Shown here one piece after another: positions 45,423-54,070 of a DNA stretch of 64,000 nt. The stretch spans positions 1,426,001 to 1,490,000 of the forward strand of contig NZ_CP119145.1 of the NCBI RefSeq assembly GCF_029167625.1. The letters run 5' to 3'. Positions within the stretch are counted from its first letter, which is position 1. Each line of letters opens with the position of its first letter. Origin of the DNA: Streptomyces sp. AM 4-1-1. Its GTDB lineage: Bacteria > Actinomycetota > Actinomycetes > Streptomycetales > Streptomycetaceae. The notes beneath the pieces were generated by a model. That model was not told the origin of the DNA and did not search any database. It was given only the letters and a program-made list of their open reading frames with translations. The translations under genes were made by a program, and so were the position numbers.

Positions 45423-46850
45423 ATGGCGGCAGCACGCGGCACCAGGTCGACGCTCGCACCGGTCGCGGTGTGGGCCCTCACCCGCACCGCGCTGTTGCTC
45501 TGCGTGTTCAAGGTGGTCACGGTGCCCGGCCCCGACGTCACGAGCGACGTCTCGGCGATCTACCACGGCTGGTCCGAGGTGCTGCGGTCCGGCACCTACC
45601 CGCTGCACGACATCACCTGGCAGTACCCGCCGGTCGCCGCGCTGGCCGTGCTCTCCCCCGGGCTGCTGCCGTTCCTCGACTACACCTCGGCGTTCTTCGT
45701 GCTCGTCCTGCTCTGCGACGCGCTGGTGCTCGGTCTGCTGCGGCCCGCGGCCCGGCGGGGGCGCTCGGCGGGCGTCTGGGTGTGGGTGGCGGGGGTGCCG
45801 CTGCTCGGCACGACCTCGTACGCCCGGTACGACCTGATGGTGGCGGCGGTCGCGGTCGCGGCGCTCCTCGCCGGGGTACGCAGGCCGCGGGTGATGGGCG
45901 CGCTGGCCGCCTTCGGCGCGATGCTGAAGGTGTGGCCGCTCCTGCTGCTGGTGGGGACGCCGCGCGGGCGGGTGACGCGCCGGTCGTGGACGGCGGCGGT
46001 GGTGACCTCGGTGGCGCTGCTCGTGGCGTGCCTGGTGTCGGCCCCGGGCGCGCTGGCGTTCCTCGGCTTCCAGCGCGACCGGGGCACCGAGGTCGAGTCG
46101 CTGGGCGCGCTGGTCTTCCACGTGGCGCGGCAGTTCGGCTGGCAGGGGCGGGTGGAGCTGAATTACGGCTCGATCGAATTCCTCGGTCCGTACGTGCCGC
46201 TGGTGAGCGGGATCGCCCTGGGGCTCTCGGTGCTGGCCTTCGGCTGGCTGCTGATGTGGCGGTTGCTGGCCCGTACGTTCACACCGGGCACCCCGGCGGA
46301 CGCGGCGTTCACGGCGGTGCTGCTGTTCACCACCACGAGCCGGGTGCTCAGCCCCCAGTACATGCTGTGGCTGGTCGCGCTGGCGGCGGTCGCGCTGGTC
46401 TCCCGGCACAGCCGAATGGGCCTGCCTGCCGGACTGGTGCTGATCGCCACGGGCGTCACCCAGCTGGAGTTCCCGCTCGGCTTCGTCCATGTGGTGACGA
46501 GCGACGCGACGGGCGTGACCCTGCTGTTCGTGCGCAACGGTCTGCTGGTGGCGGCGTGCCTGATCGCTGCCCGGCGGCTGTGGCGGCAGACCCTCCCGGC
46601 ACTCGGGGCCGCCGACGGCCGCGCGGGGACGGCCGATGAGGGTACGGAACCGGCGCACGACCGCGCGAAGACGGACGGCCACGCGAAGACGGATGATCGT
46701 ACCGGGACCGGCGGACGTACCGGGACCGGCGGACGTACCGGGACCGGCGGGCGTACGGAAGCGGCCGGCCGCGCCGAGCCGGACGAGCGCGACGCCGGAC
46801 CCCTCAGGCGGTCAGCCGGTCGCGCAGATACTCCCGCCAGCGCGCCGTGA
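45423..46850 (+). CDS. GT87-family polyprenol-linked glycosyltransferase
   Basis: 475 aa from ATG 45423 (GTG 45420 is one codon earlier). About ten membrane helices with an early loop (VTVPGPDVTSDVSAIYHGWSE) carrying acidic residues. The C-terminal LSPQYMLWLVALAAV block is typical of GT-C/GT87 mannosyltransferases such as Rv2181. Such enzymes use polyprenyl-phosphate sugars outside the membrane, probably on lipoglycans. The final ~70 residues are a charged Thr/Gly/Arg-rich tail containing an 18-bp tandem repeat. The 3' end overlaps the convergent lipoprotein gene by 47 bp. Confidence 0.82.
   Translation: MAAARGTRSTLAPVAVWALTRTALLLCVFKVVTVPGPDVTSDVSAIYHGWSEVLRSGTYPLHDITWQYPPVAALAVLSPGLLPFLDYTSAFFVLVLLCDALVLGLLRPAARRGRSAGVWVWVAGVPLLGTTSYARYDLMVAAVAVAALLAGVRRPRVMGALAAFGAMLKVWPLLLLVGTPRGRVTRRSWTAAVVTSVALLVACLVSAPGALAFLGFQRDRGTEVESLGALVFHVARQFGWQGRVELNYGSIEFLGPYVPLVSGIALGLSVLAFGWLLMWRLLARTFTPGTPADAAFTAVLLFTTTSRVLSPQYMLWLVALAAVALVSRHSRMGLPAGLVLIATGVTQLEFPLGFVHVVTSDATGVTLLFVRNGLLVAACLIAARRLWRQTLPALGAADGRAGTADEGTEPAHDRAKTDGHAKTDDRTGTGGRTGTGGRTGTGGRTEAAGRAEPDERDAGPLRRSAGRADTPASAP
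46701..46754. repeat. Three 18-bp tandem repeats in the GT87 gene tail
   Basis: ACCGGGACCGGCGGACGT at 46701, 46719 and 46737 (last copy with one change) encodes repeated TGTGGR in the hydrophilic C-terminal tail. The unit is a multiple of three. Confidence 0.9.
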
Positions 46851-48099
46851 GGTCCTGCGGGGTCGTGGCCAGCACCTCGTGCGTCGCCCGCTCCACCGCC
46901 CCGTCCCGCTCCTGACCCGCCCCCACGGCCTTGTAGAAGGCGATCAGCTTCTCCTCGCCCCACCGGTCCGCGATCAGCGCGCAGGCCAGCCGGCCGCCCT
47001 CGTAGGCCCTCGCGAGCCGGTCCGCGTCACCGGCGAACCCGAAGTCCTCGTCGGTGGGGAGCGTGGCGGGGAGGTCGCCGCGCCGGACGGCGTCGGCCAG
47101 TTCGGGGGCGATCTCCGCATCCGTGCCGTGCTCGTCGCGGTAGGCCGCCCAGTCGGCGAAGCCCTCCGAGAGCCACAGGGGGGTGGCCGCCGAGGTGTCG
47201 GCGCGGGTGGCGACATGGGTGGTCTCGTGGGTGAGGACGACCCGCTGTCCGACGGAACCGAGCAGCGCGTACGCCTGCGGGTTCACGATCACCCGGTCCG
47301 CCGGGGCCTTCGCCCGGTCACCGCCCGTCTCCCCGGTGGTGACCGCCGCTATGCCCCGGTAGTTCGCGGCGGGCGACCCCAGCAGCTCGGCCATGTCCTC
47401 CACCGAGTCCGGCACCAGCACCACCACCCGGCGCGCCCATGTGCGCGGCCAGGCCGCCGAGACGGCCGGTACCGCCCGGTCCGTGGTGTCGGCGATCCGG
47501 CGCAGCTCCGCGGGCTCGCGGCCGACGCCGAGCACCAGACTGCGGCTGCCCCGCACGACCTGGACGTCGCCCTGCTGCCACAGCTCCCGGCCGCCGTCCC
47601 CGCCCGGCCGGTCGGCCGCGATGTACCAGCGCCCGGCCGGCTCGTCCCGCTCCAGGTCCAGTCGGCGGTCCGAGGTGACCGGGGCGTTGTCGTAACCGTC
47701 GATCCGGTAGCGCAGTTCGACGTCCGCGGTGGCCCGTCCGGCACCGCGCTCACGCACCGACCGCACCCGGTACGTCCACGAACTCAGCGGCACGTCCGCC
47801 AGGTTCCGCAGCTCCCTGCTCTGCGCGGCCCGCAGCGCCGCGTCCCGGGGATCGACGGCGGCGAGATAGCCCGCCGGGTCGTGGTCCAGCACGGCGGCGG
47901 CGCGGCGGTCGAGGACGGTGCGGATGTCCCGGGCGGTCGCGGAGCCCCGGGAGGAGTCCGGCACGGAGGGCGCGGACGAGCAGCCCACGAGCGGCAGCAG
48001 TACGACGAGTGCCACACCCACCGCGCGCCGGGCCGCCGCCCGTCGTGGGCCGCCCGACCGTCGTCGCCCCTCGTCCGCACCGCATCGCTGACCTGCCAC
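46804..48099 (-). CDS. Lipoprotein with HExxH metalloprotease motif
   Basis: 431 aa from GTG 48099. A basic N-terminus (RRRSGGPRRAAARR) and hydrophobic stretch end in lipobox LVGC, so it is a predicted lipoprotein. The mature part holds VVLTHETTHVATRADTSAAT, an HExxH zinc motif, and WLSEGFADWAAYR, whose Glu about 20 residues on would be the third ligand (gluzincin-like, peptidase MA type). An uncharacterised N-terminal domain precedes it. The substrate is unknown. Convergent overlap with the GT87 gene leaves no room for a terminator. Confidence 0.8.
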   Translation of the reverse strand: MAGQRCGADEGRRRSGGPRRAAARRAVGVALVVLLPLVGCSSAPSVPDSSRGSATARDIRTVLDRRAAAVLDHDPAGYLAAVDPRDAALRAAQSRELRNLADVPLSSWTYRVRSVRERGAGRATADVELRYRIDGYDNAPVTSDRRLDLERDEPAGRWYIAADRPGGDGGRELWQQGDVQVVRGSRSLVLGVGREPAELRRIADTTDRAVPAVSAAWPRTWARRVVVLVPDSVEDMAELLGSPAANYRGIAAVTTGETGGDRAKAPADRVIVNPQAYALLGSVGQRVVLTHETTHVATRADTSAATPLWLSEGFADWAAYRDEHGTDAEIAPELADAVRRGDLPATLPTDEDFGFAGDADRLARAYEGGRLACALIADRWGEEKLIAFYKAVGAGQERDGAVERATHEVLATTPQDLTARWREYLRDRLTA

Positions 48100-48287
48100 C
48101 CTGCCGAGGGTAACGACAGCCCTCACGGCCGGAGCAGGCGGACAGCGGCGGGCGACCACGGCGCGGCCAGGGACCACGCCGGGCGTCGGGCACGGAGGCG
48201 GGCGACCCACGCGGAGGACGGCGGCGCCCCGCCGGGTGACCTCTGGTCTCCGGCGGGGCGAGACGTCAGCAAAAACGTGTGTGAATT

Positions 48288-48301
48288 CCCTCGTTCGAGG
48301 G
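48288..48301 (-). terminator. Possible terminator after the NlpC/P60 gene
   Basis: Arms CCCTCG and CGAGGG (48288-48293, 48296-48301) follow the minus-strand stop at 48305, with a GTTTTTGC tract about 10-15 bases further on. The stem is short, so confidence is low. Confidence 0.4.
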
Positions 48302-48304
48302 GTA

Positions 48305-49330
48305 TCAGATACGTACGCCGAACTGGAAGCTACCGAGGTAGCCCATCGACTCGTAGCGGACGAAAGCACCCGGCTTCGGGGCGTGCAGGACCGTGTTGTT
48401 GCCCGCGTACAGGCCCACGTGGGAGGTGTTGTTGAAGAAGACGAGATCGCCCGGCTTGAGCGCGCTGCGCCCGATCCGCGTGCCGTCGTTGATCTGGGTG
48501 TACGTGACGCGGGAGATGTTCACGCCCGCCTGGGCGTAGGCCCACTGCGTCAACCCCGAGCAGTCGAACGAGCTGGGTCCCGTACCGCCGCGGAAGTACG
48601 GCTTGCCCACCTGGGTGGCGGCGGCGGCGAGAGCGTTGGCGCCACGGGCCGAGGCCGGGGCCTCGTTGCCCAGTTCGACGCGTTCGCCCGCGTCGCGGCT
48701 GGCGCGCACGTCGTCCTTGCGCATCTGCTCACGCTCGGCGACCGTGAAGGTGTTGAGGAGGCGTTGCGCCTCGGCGAGCTTGCCCTGGAACTTCTTCTTC
48801 TTCTCACCGAGCGTCTTGCGGACGTCCGCGAGGTCGCCCAGCTTGTCCTGGGCCTCCTTGCGCTGCTGCGCCAGGGTGCGCTGCTTCGCCTGGATCTTGG
48901 CCAGCGCCTCGGTCTGCTTGGCGGTCAGCTGGTCGAGGGCCGAAGCCTTGTCGAGGAAGGTGTCCGGGTCCGAGGCGAGGAAGAGCTGCACGGACGGGTC
49001 GATGCCGCCGGAGCGGTACTGCGCGCTGGCCAGTGAACCGAGGCCGCCGCGCAGTGCGTTGAGCTCGTCCTGACCACGGGCGACCTTGTCCTGGAGCGCG
49101 CCGACCTGCTTCTCCAGCTTCTTCTGCTGCTCCTTGGCCCCGGTGTACTGCTCGGTGGCGGCTTCCGCCTCGTGGTAGAGCTTGTCGACCTCGGCCTTGG
49201 CCTCGCTCTTGGTCGGCTTCGGATCGGCGTGAGCAGCCTGGGAGGTGAGGGCGACGGCCGCGGCGGCGGTTGCGGTGAGCACGGTCACACGAATGCGGCT
49301 CGGCTGCTTGGGACGACGGTGGGACGCCAC
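48305..49330 (-). CDS. Secreted NlpC/P60 (C40) peptidoglycan hydrolase
   Basis: 341 aa from GTG 49330, nine bases after AAGGAG. A signal peptide (VTVLTATAAAAVALTSQAAHA) is followed by a long coiled coil (about residues 35-190, RipC/CwlO-like). The C-terminal NlpC/P60 domain has catalytic Cys in SSFDCSGLTQWAY, His in TSHVGLYAGNN and a third His in TVLHAPKPG. It probably cuts D-Glu-mDAP/LL-DAP stem peptides during growth. A riboswitch-like leader at 49340-49466 suggests control by c-di-AMP. It corresponds by order to Rv2190c. Confidence 0.92.
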   Translation of the reverse strand: MASHRRPKQPSRIRVTVLTATAAAAVALTSQAAHADPKPTKSEAKAEVDKLYHEAEAATEQYTGAKEQQKKLEKQVGALQDKVARGQDELNALRGGLGSLASAQYRSGGIDPSVQLFLASDPDTFLDKASALDQLTAKQTEALAKIQAKQRTLAQQRKEAQDKLGDLADVRKTLGEKKKKFQGKLAEAQRLLNTFTVAEREQMRKDDVRASRDAGERVELGNEAPASARGANALAAAATQVGKPYFRGGTGPSSFDCSGLTQWAYAQAGVNISRVTYTQINDGTRIGRSALKPGDLVFFNNTSHVGLYAGNNTVLHAPKPGAFVRYESMGYLGSFQFGVRI

Positions 49331-49339
49331 GAAGGCGAG

Positions 49340-49466
49340 CTCCTTCTTCCTCGAGCCGCCTACCGGGGTGGGGAGAGAGATCCCCGGCTCCGTACACGTC
49401 ACGGACTCGGCGGTGCCTCCGCCGTCACCCCGGGTGGGTGATCAACCGTGCGAAGGTTCGAGCCCT
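49340..49466 (-). ncRNA. c-di-AMP (ydaO-yuaA)-like riboswitch leader, shortened form
   Basis: Read on the minus strand, the leader contains GCCGAGTCCG ... ACGGAGCCGGGGA and, near the gene, CGGTAGGCGG ... GAGGAAGAAGGAG. These resemble the conserved start (GCCGAAUCCG, ACGGAGGAACCG) and end (GGAGGC, AGGAAGGA) of the ydaO aptamer, which often precedes actinobacterial NlpC/P60 and Rpf genes. CCGCC near 49411-49415 can pair with GGCGG near 49355-49359 as P1. The middle segment of the classical aptamer (GGGGUUAAUC, GACAGCUAA) is not found; a GGGGTGA lies upstream instead. Confidence 0.5.
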
Positions 49467-49610
49467 GACCCTAGTGACCATCTTGTGATCAGTTCAAATC
49501 CTCGCAGCAAAAATCTACACCCGAACGGCACTTCTTTACTTACATCGCACTGGCTGTAGGCACGACTTGACAGTACGTACGAATAACTCCGGCATGTCGC
49601 ACAAGTGCGA

Positions 49611-50975
49611 CTAGACGCGCGAAAGCCGCTTGAGGAGCAAGGCGGACGCAACGGGCCTGGCCCCCGCCTTCGCCACCCCGTCGGCCACCTCACGGTCGGT
49701 GGAGACCACGACGACCGGCCGGCCGGGCGGCTCGGCCCGCGCCAGCTGTCTGATCAGCTCATCGGCGGTCACCCCCGCCTTGCTGAACAGCACCCGTACC
49801 CCGCGCGGCGGCGCCAGCAGTACCGGCACGGCCAGCTCCGCCCCGTCGAACACACAGGTCATCTCCGCGCCGGTCTGCGCGGCGAGCACCGAGAGACCCC
49901 CCAGCAGCCGCAACCGCTGCTTCTCCAGCGGCATCTGCGGATAGCCGGTCTTGGTGACGTTGTAACCGTCCACGATCAGATGCGCCTGAGGCAGTGCCAA
50001 CAACTGGTCGAGCAGCGCCGGATCGGTGTCCGAAAGTGCCCTGGCGGCGATGTCCTTGGGCGACATCCGGCTCGGCTCGACCGCGTCCACACTGTCGGCG
50101 GGACGGATCGAGGACGGCGGCAGCGCCAGTTCCCTGCGCAGCCCGCGCGCCGCGTCGAGCACCGTGTCGAGGAGCAGCCGCAGCCGCATGTCCTCGACCG
50201 AGCGCCCTTCCCTGGCGGCCCTTCGGCCCGCCTCCACGGACGCCTCCGCCTCGCCGAGCCGTGCCTTGAGCCGCCGGGACTCGCTCTCGGCCGCCGAGAG
50301 CTGGGCGGCGGCCTCGGCCCGTGCGGTCTCGGTCTCGGCCCGGTGGCGCCGCAGCGCGGCCTCGCCCCGCTTCACGTCGCTGAGGGCGCTGCGGAGTTTG
50401 CGGTGGAGCGAGTCCGTCTCCTTGCGGGCCGCGTCGAGTTCCGCGCGCAACCGCTCGGTGTCGGACCTCGCCTGCGACCTGATCTGGCCCAGCTCCTCGC
50501 GCAGCCGCTCCAGTTCGCGCCGGTTCTCCTCGTCGATCCGCTCCGCGTCGGCCCGCTGGGCCTCCTCGCCCGCCGCGGCCACCAGCTTCACCCAGCCGAC
50601 CGGCCGCAGCACATAGGCCGCGGCGGCCACGTCGAGGGGGTCGGCGGCGGCCGGCGGCGCACCGGCCTCCAGCGCCGCCGCCAGCTCGGGCTGGGCCAGC
50701 GCCAGCCGTTCGCCGATCCGGCGGCGGAACACCGCGTCGCCCTCCAGCGCCGCCGCCATCGCGTTCCCGGCGAACTTCGCACGCCTGCTCGGCGTGAATC
50801 GCGCGTACTGTCTCAGCTGCGCCGGGAGTTCACCGACGGTGAGCGCGCCGAACGCGTCCGAGACCAGCGCGACGACCCGCCGCCGTACGCCCTCGGGCAG
50901 CGGGCGGTCGAGCGCCTCGACGGCGTCGTCGGCCGAATCGGCCGACTCGGCGCCGCTAGCGGGCTGCTCCACCAT
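49611..50975 (-). CDS. NYN-domain (YacP/Rae1-like) RNase-type protein
   Basis: 454 aa from ATG 50975. The C-terminal NYN (PIN-like) domain carries the acidic residues of the family: AHLIVDGYNVTKTGYPQ, MTCVFDGAEL and VVVVSTDREVADGVAKAGA. An N-terminal conserved domain (PEGVRRRVVALVSDAFGAL) and a long coiled coil (about residues 150-265) are added, typical of the actinobacterial version. The domain in B. subtilis Rae1 cuts mRNA in the ribosome A site; similar activity here is an inference. Confidence 0.85.
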   Translation of the reverse strand: MVEQPASGAESADSADDAVEALDRPLPEGVRRRVVALVSDAFGALTVGELPAQLRQYARFTPSRRAKFAGNAMAAALEGDAVFRRRIGERLALAQPELAAALEAGAPPAAADPLDVAAAAYVLRPVGWVKLVAAAGEEAQRADAERIDEENRRELERLREELGQIRSQARSDTERLRAELDAARKETDSLHRKLRSALSDVKRGEAALRRHRAETETARAEAAAQLSAAESESRRLKARLGEAEASVEAGRRAAREGRSVEDMRLRLLLDTVLDAARGLRRELALPPSSIRPADSVDAVEPSRMSPKDIAARALSDTDPALLDQLLALPQAHLIVDGYNVTKTGYPQMPLEKQRLRLLGGLSVLAAQTGAEMTCVFDGAELAVPVLLAPPRGVRVLFSKAGVTADELIRQLARAEPPGRPVVVVSTDREVADGVAKAGARPVASALLLKRLSRV

Positions 50976-51014
50976 CCGTCACCCCATCACGTGATACGTC
51001 CGCGCACGACTCCG

Positions 51015-51257
51015 TCAGGAGCCGGCACCCGGCCTGTCGACCAGTTCGATCTGATCCAGCGCGTTGCACCAACGGCAACGGACCGACTCGATGGTCTCAC
51101 TGACCACCTCGCGCTCCTCGACGTTCGACTTCCCCGCCAGGTCCAGATGGACGTATTCCACGACCTTGGACGACCGGGTCACGTCGAAGCGGGTGAGATT
51201 TCCACAGAGCGTGCAGCGCCAGCGAGTAGCATCGGTCGGCAGGGGGACCGTCGTCAT
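51015..51257 (-). CDS. Small zinc-ribbon protein
   Basis: 80 aa from ATG 51257, after AGAGGA. Two CxxC knuckles (WRCTLCGNLTRFD and VRCRWCNALDQIE) about 45 residues apart would bind one zinc. The middle part (VVEYVHLDLAGKSNVEEREV) is conserved-looking but unassigned. It lies 40 bp before the NYN gene on the same strand, so it could be cotranscribed and act with an RNA-binding protein. Confidence 0.78.
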   Translation of the reverse strand: MTTVPLPTDATRWRCTLCGNLTRFDVTRSSKVVEYVHLDLAGKSNVEEREVVSETIESVRCRWCNALDQIELVDRPGAGS

Positions 51258-51422
51258 CGTTGCGTCCTCTTTCGTCGTCCGTCGTTCGGCATACGAATGT
51301 GTCGCCTCATCGGTATCCCGCGGTGCGCCGTCGAACTGCGGATGTCCTCCCCGTAACCCTACGGCCTCGCGCATACCCATGAACACGGCGAGGCGCTCTG
51401 TCCGGGTCTCCCACCGTGCGTC

Positions 51423-52172
51423 ATGCTCTGGGACATGACCGAGCGGCGACGGGGCGTGGCCAGCAGACTGCGACGCGCGGTGTCCACCGGCGGGCCCCCC
51501 GTCACCGACGGCCTGATCGGGCTGTGCGGCCTGGTCTTCCTGATCAGCCCGCTCTCCGGCTTCAACTCCTCCGGACGGACCGAAGCCCTCCTCGCCGAGC
51601 AGACCGCGTACTTCGAGCGCTGGGGCGTGATCCCCGGCGAGCTGTGGGACGGATCGGTCCATGCGGCGCTCACCCCGCTGACCGCCCTCTTCGTGCACGG
51701 GAGCTGGCTGCACCTGCTCGGCAACATGCTCTTTCTGTACGTCTTCGGGGCGATGACCGAGGAGCGCATGGGGCACGTCGAGTTCGCCCTCTTCTACCTC
51801 GGCAGCGGCTGTCTCGCACTGGTCGCCTACGCGGCGGCGCACGCCGGTTCCGACCAGACCCTGGTGGGCGCGTCCGGTGCGATCTCCGCGGTGCTCGGCG
51901 CGTTCCTCTGTCTGTTCCCCAGGGCCCGGGTGACCAGTCTCTTCCCGTTCCTCTTCTTCCTGCCGCTGCGCTTTCCCGCCTGGATCGTGCTCGTCTTCTG
52001 GTTCGCTCTCCAGTGGCTGGCGGCGCGGGGCGCGGGCAGCGGTCCCGGGGTGGCCTATCTCGCGCACGTGGTGGGCTTCGGCCTCGGCTTCCTCTACGCG
52101 TGGGGGCGTTTCCGGCGTGGGGCTAGAGTGAGGACTCCAGCCACGGCCACCGAGGGAGAAAGCCAGCCGTGA
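51423..52172 (+). CDS. Rhomboid-family intramembrane serine protease
   Basis: 249 aa from ATG 51423; ATG 51435 is an alternative, and neither has a good ribosome site, so a leaderless transcript is possible. Six membrane helices. The catalytic dyad is Ser in LVGASGAISAVLGAF and His in YLAHVVGFGLGFLY, and the HGSWLHLLGNMLFLYVFG motif with the oxyanion Asn is intact. It cuts membrane-embedded substrates; none is known here. Its stop overlaps the start of the RAM-domain gene (GTGA). Confidence 0.92.
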   Translation: MLWDMTERRRGVASRLRRAVSTGGPPVTDGLIGLCGLVFLISPLSGFNSSGRTEALLAEQTAYFERWGVIPGELWDGSVHAALTPLTALFVHGSWLHLLGNMLFLYVFGAMTEERMGHVEFALFYLGSGCLALVAYAAAHAGSDQTLVGASGAISAVLGAFLCLFPRARVTSLFPFLFFLPLRFPAWIVLVFWFALQWLAARGAGSGPGVAYLAHVVGFGLGFLYAWGRFRRGARVRTPATATEGESQP

Positions 52173-52450
52173 TCACCGCGATCGTGCTCATCAAGACCAG
52201 CGTGGACCGGATTCCCGAGATCGCCGAATCGATCGCCGCGCTGGACAGTGTCAGCGAAGTCTTCTCGGTCACCGGTACGTACGACCTGATCGCCATCGTC
52301 CGCGTGTCCGCGCACGACGATCTGGCGGACATCATCCCCGGCCGGATCAGCAAGGTACCGGGGGTCGAGGCCACGGACACGCATGTCGCGTTCCGTACGT
52401 ACTCCCAGCACGACCTGGAAGCGGCGTTCGCCATCGGGCTCGACGCCTGA
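52169..52450 (+). CDS. Stand-alone Lrp/AsnC ligand-binding (RAM) protein
   Basis: 93 aa from GTG 52169, overlapping the rhomboid stop. The whole protein is one RAM (ACT-like) domain: TAIVLIKTSVDRIPEIAESI, VSEVFSVTGTYDLIAIVRVS, VEATDTHVAFRTYSQHDLEA. It lacks the helix-turn-helix of full Lrp regulators, so it may bind amino acids and modulate a partner rather than DNA. The link with rhomboid is only translational coupling. Confidence 0.88.
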   Translation: MITAIVLIKTSVDRIPEIAESIAALDSVSEVFSVTGTYDLIAIVRVSAHDDLADIIPGRISKVPGVEATDTHVAFRTYSQHDLEAAFAIGLDA

Positions 52451-52469
52451 CGACTGTCGGTACAACGGA

Positions 52470-52525
52470 CCGCCGTACACCGGACTGTCCGTACACCGGA
52501 CCGCCGTGCACCGGCTGTCGGTGAC
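52470..52525. repeat. Short direct repeats between convergent genes
   Basis: Degenerate copies of GTACACCGGACYGYC occur three times in 52460-52520, in the 134-bp gap between the RAM gene and the aminotransferase. No clear terminator is visible. Confidence 0.5.
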
Positions 52526-52584
52526 GCCCGGCCGGGAGCGGGTCGCCGCCCGCCCCGGCCGGTTCGTCATCCCCGGCCGCAGGG

Positions 52585-53964
52585 TCAGAGCTGCGCGGTT
52601 CCCCGGTCGGGGACGCAGCGGCCGCCCTCGGTGCGGTACTTCCACTGGGCACCGTCACGCACCAGCTCCCGCACCGCGCGGACGAAGCGCCGCACGTGCT
52701 CCTCGGGCGTGCCGGCGCCGAAGCTCACCCGGATCGCGTTCAGCGACCGCTCCCCCGGCTCCCCCTCCGGCGCTCCGCACTCGCCCGGGTCCTGGGCGTC
52801 GCTGCCGAGCAGGGTGCGGACCAGCGGGTGCGCGCAGAACAGACCGTCGCGCACCCCGATGCCGTACTCCGCGGAGAGCGCGGCGGCGAAGTGCGAGCTG
52901 TTCCATCCCTCGACGACGAAGGAGATGACGCCGACCCGGGGGGCGTCGTCGCCGAACAGCGAGAGCACCCTGACCTCGGGGACCTCCGCGAGGCCCGCGC
53001 GGACCTCGGCGATGAGCGCCTGCTCACGGGCGACCAGCCCCTCGAAGCCGGCCTCGGTGAGGGCCTGGCAGGCGGAGGCGATGGCGTAGACGCCGATGAC
53101 ATTGGGCGAACCGGCCTCGTGGCGGGCGGCGGTGGTGTGCCACTCGACGTCCACCCCGCCGTCGGCGCGCCGGGCGACCTGGCGCGAGGCTCCGCCGCCC
53201 GCGAGGTACGGCTCGGCGTCCCTCAGCCAGTCGGCGCGGCCCGCGAGCACTCCGGAACCGAACGGCGCGTACAGCTTGTGTCCGGAGAAGGCGATCCAGT
53301 CGACGTCCAGTTCCGCGATGTCCACCGGGTGGTGCGGCGCGAGCTGCGCGGCGTCCAGCACGATCCGGGCGCCGTGCGCGTGGGCCGCGGCGGCCAGTTC
53401 CCGCACCGGCCACAGCTCACCGGTGACGTTGGAGGCGCCGGTGACGCAGACCAGCGCGGGCCCGTAGGGGTCGCGGCCGGCGAGTGCCCGCTCCAGCGTC
53501 TCGACGGCCTGGGCCGGGGTACGGGGGGCGTCGAGGTAGGTCACGCGGGCATCGCGCCAGGGCAGCAGGGACGCGTGGTGCTCGGTCTCGAAGACGAAGA
53601 CCTCGCAGCCGGCGGGCAGTACCGCGGCGAGCAGATTGAGCGAGTCGGTGGTCGACCGGGTGAAGACCACCTGGTCGCCCTCCGGCCGGCAGCCGAGGAA
53701 GTCGGCGACCGTTCGGCGGCTGTTCTCGAAGAGGTCGGTGGACAGCTGGGAGAGGTATCCGGCACCCCGGTGGACACTGCCGTAGTACGGGGCGTACGCG
53801 GCGATGTCGTCCCACACCCGCTGGAGGGCCGGCGCGCTGGCCGCGTAGTCGAGTGCGGCGTAACCGGCCTCGCCCCCGGTGACGAGCGGAACGGTGACAT
53901 CACGTCCCAGAACGGGCAGCGGGGCGCAAATGGACCGGTCGGCGGCAACGGTGGGGACAGACAT
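52585..53964 (-). CDS. Class V aminotransferase (cysteine desulfurase/selenocysteine lyase-like)
   Basis: 459 aa from ATG 53964. PLP enzyme of the NifS/CsdA/SufS fold: FTRSTTDSLNLLAAVL, HHASLLPWRD, VTGASNVTGELWP, DAAQLAPHHPVDI and the PLP-binding Lys in AFSGHKLYAPFGSG. The catalytic Cys loop of classical desulfurases is not obvious; FCAHPLVRTLLG occupies that region. A SAM-IV riboswitch upstream indicates a role in sulfur or methionine metabolism. It is not in a suf or isc cluster. Confidence 0.88.
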   Translation of the reverse strand: MSVPTVAADRSICAPLPVLGRDVTVPLVTGGEAGYAALDYAASAPALQRVWDDIAAYAPYYGSVHRGAGYLSQLSTDLFENSRRTVADFLGCRPEGDQVVFTRSTTDSLNLLAAVLPAGCEVFVFETEHHASLLPWRDARVTYLDAPRTPAQAVETLERALAGRDPYGPALVCVTGASNVTGELWPVRELAAAAHAHGARIVLDAAQLAPHHPVDIAELDVDWIAFSGHKLYAPFGSGVLAGRADWLRDAEPYLAGGGASRQVARRADGGVDVEWHTTAARHEAGSPNVIGVYAIASACQALTEAGFEGLVAREQALIAEVRAGLAEVPEVRVLSLFGDDAPRVGVISFVVEGWNSSHFAAALSAEYGIGVRDGLFCAHPLVRTLLGSDAQDPGECGAPEGEPGERSLNAIRVSFGAGTPEEHVRRFVRAVRELVRDGAQWKYRTEGGRCVPDRGTAQL

Positions 53965-54070
53965 GGCGAACTCCCGTAACAGGCAGGCGAATTCCTCGCG
54001 CCGGCGGATACGCGGCAGCGCGGGAGGAAGAGAGAAAGGAAGAAAAGTGCGCGGAGGAGGGCCGATGGCC

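Noticed and set aside
34000..46850. Biosynthetic gene cluster for a lipid natural product
   Set aside because: The fadD-type ligase, SRPBCC protein and oxidoreductases are isolated housekeeping types with no PKS, NRPS, carrier protein or dedicated exporter, and gene order is conserved in mycobacteria.
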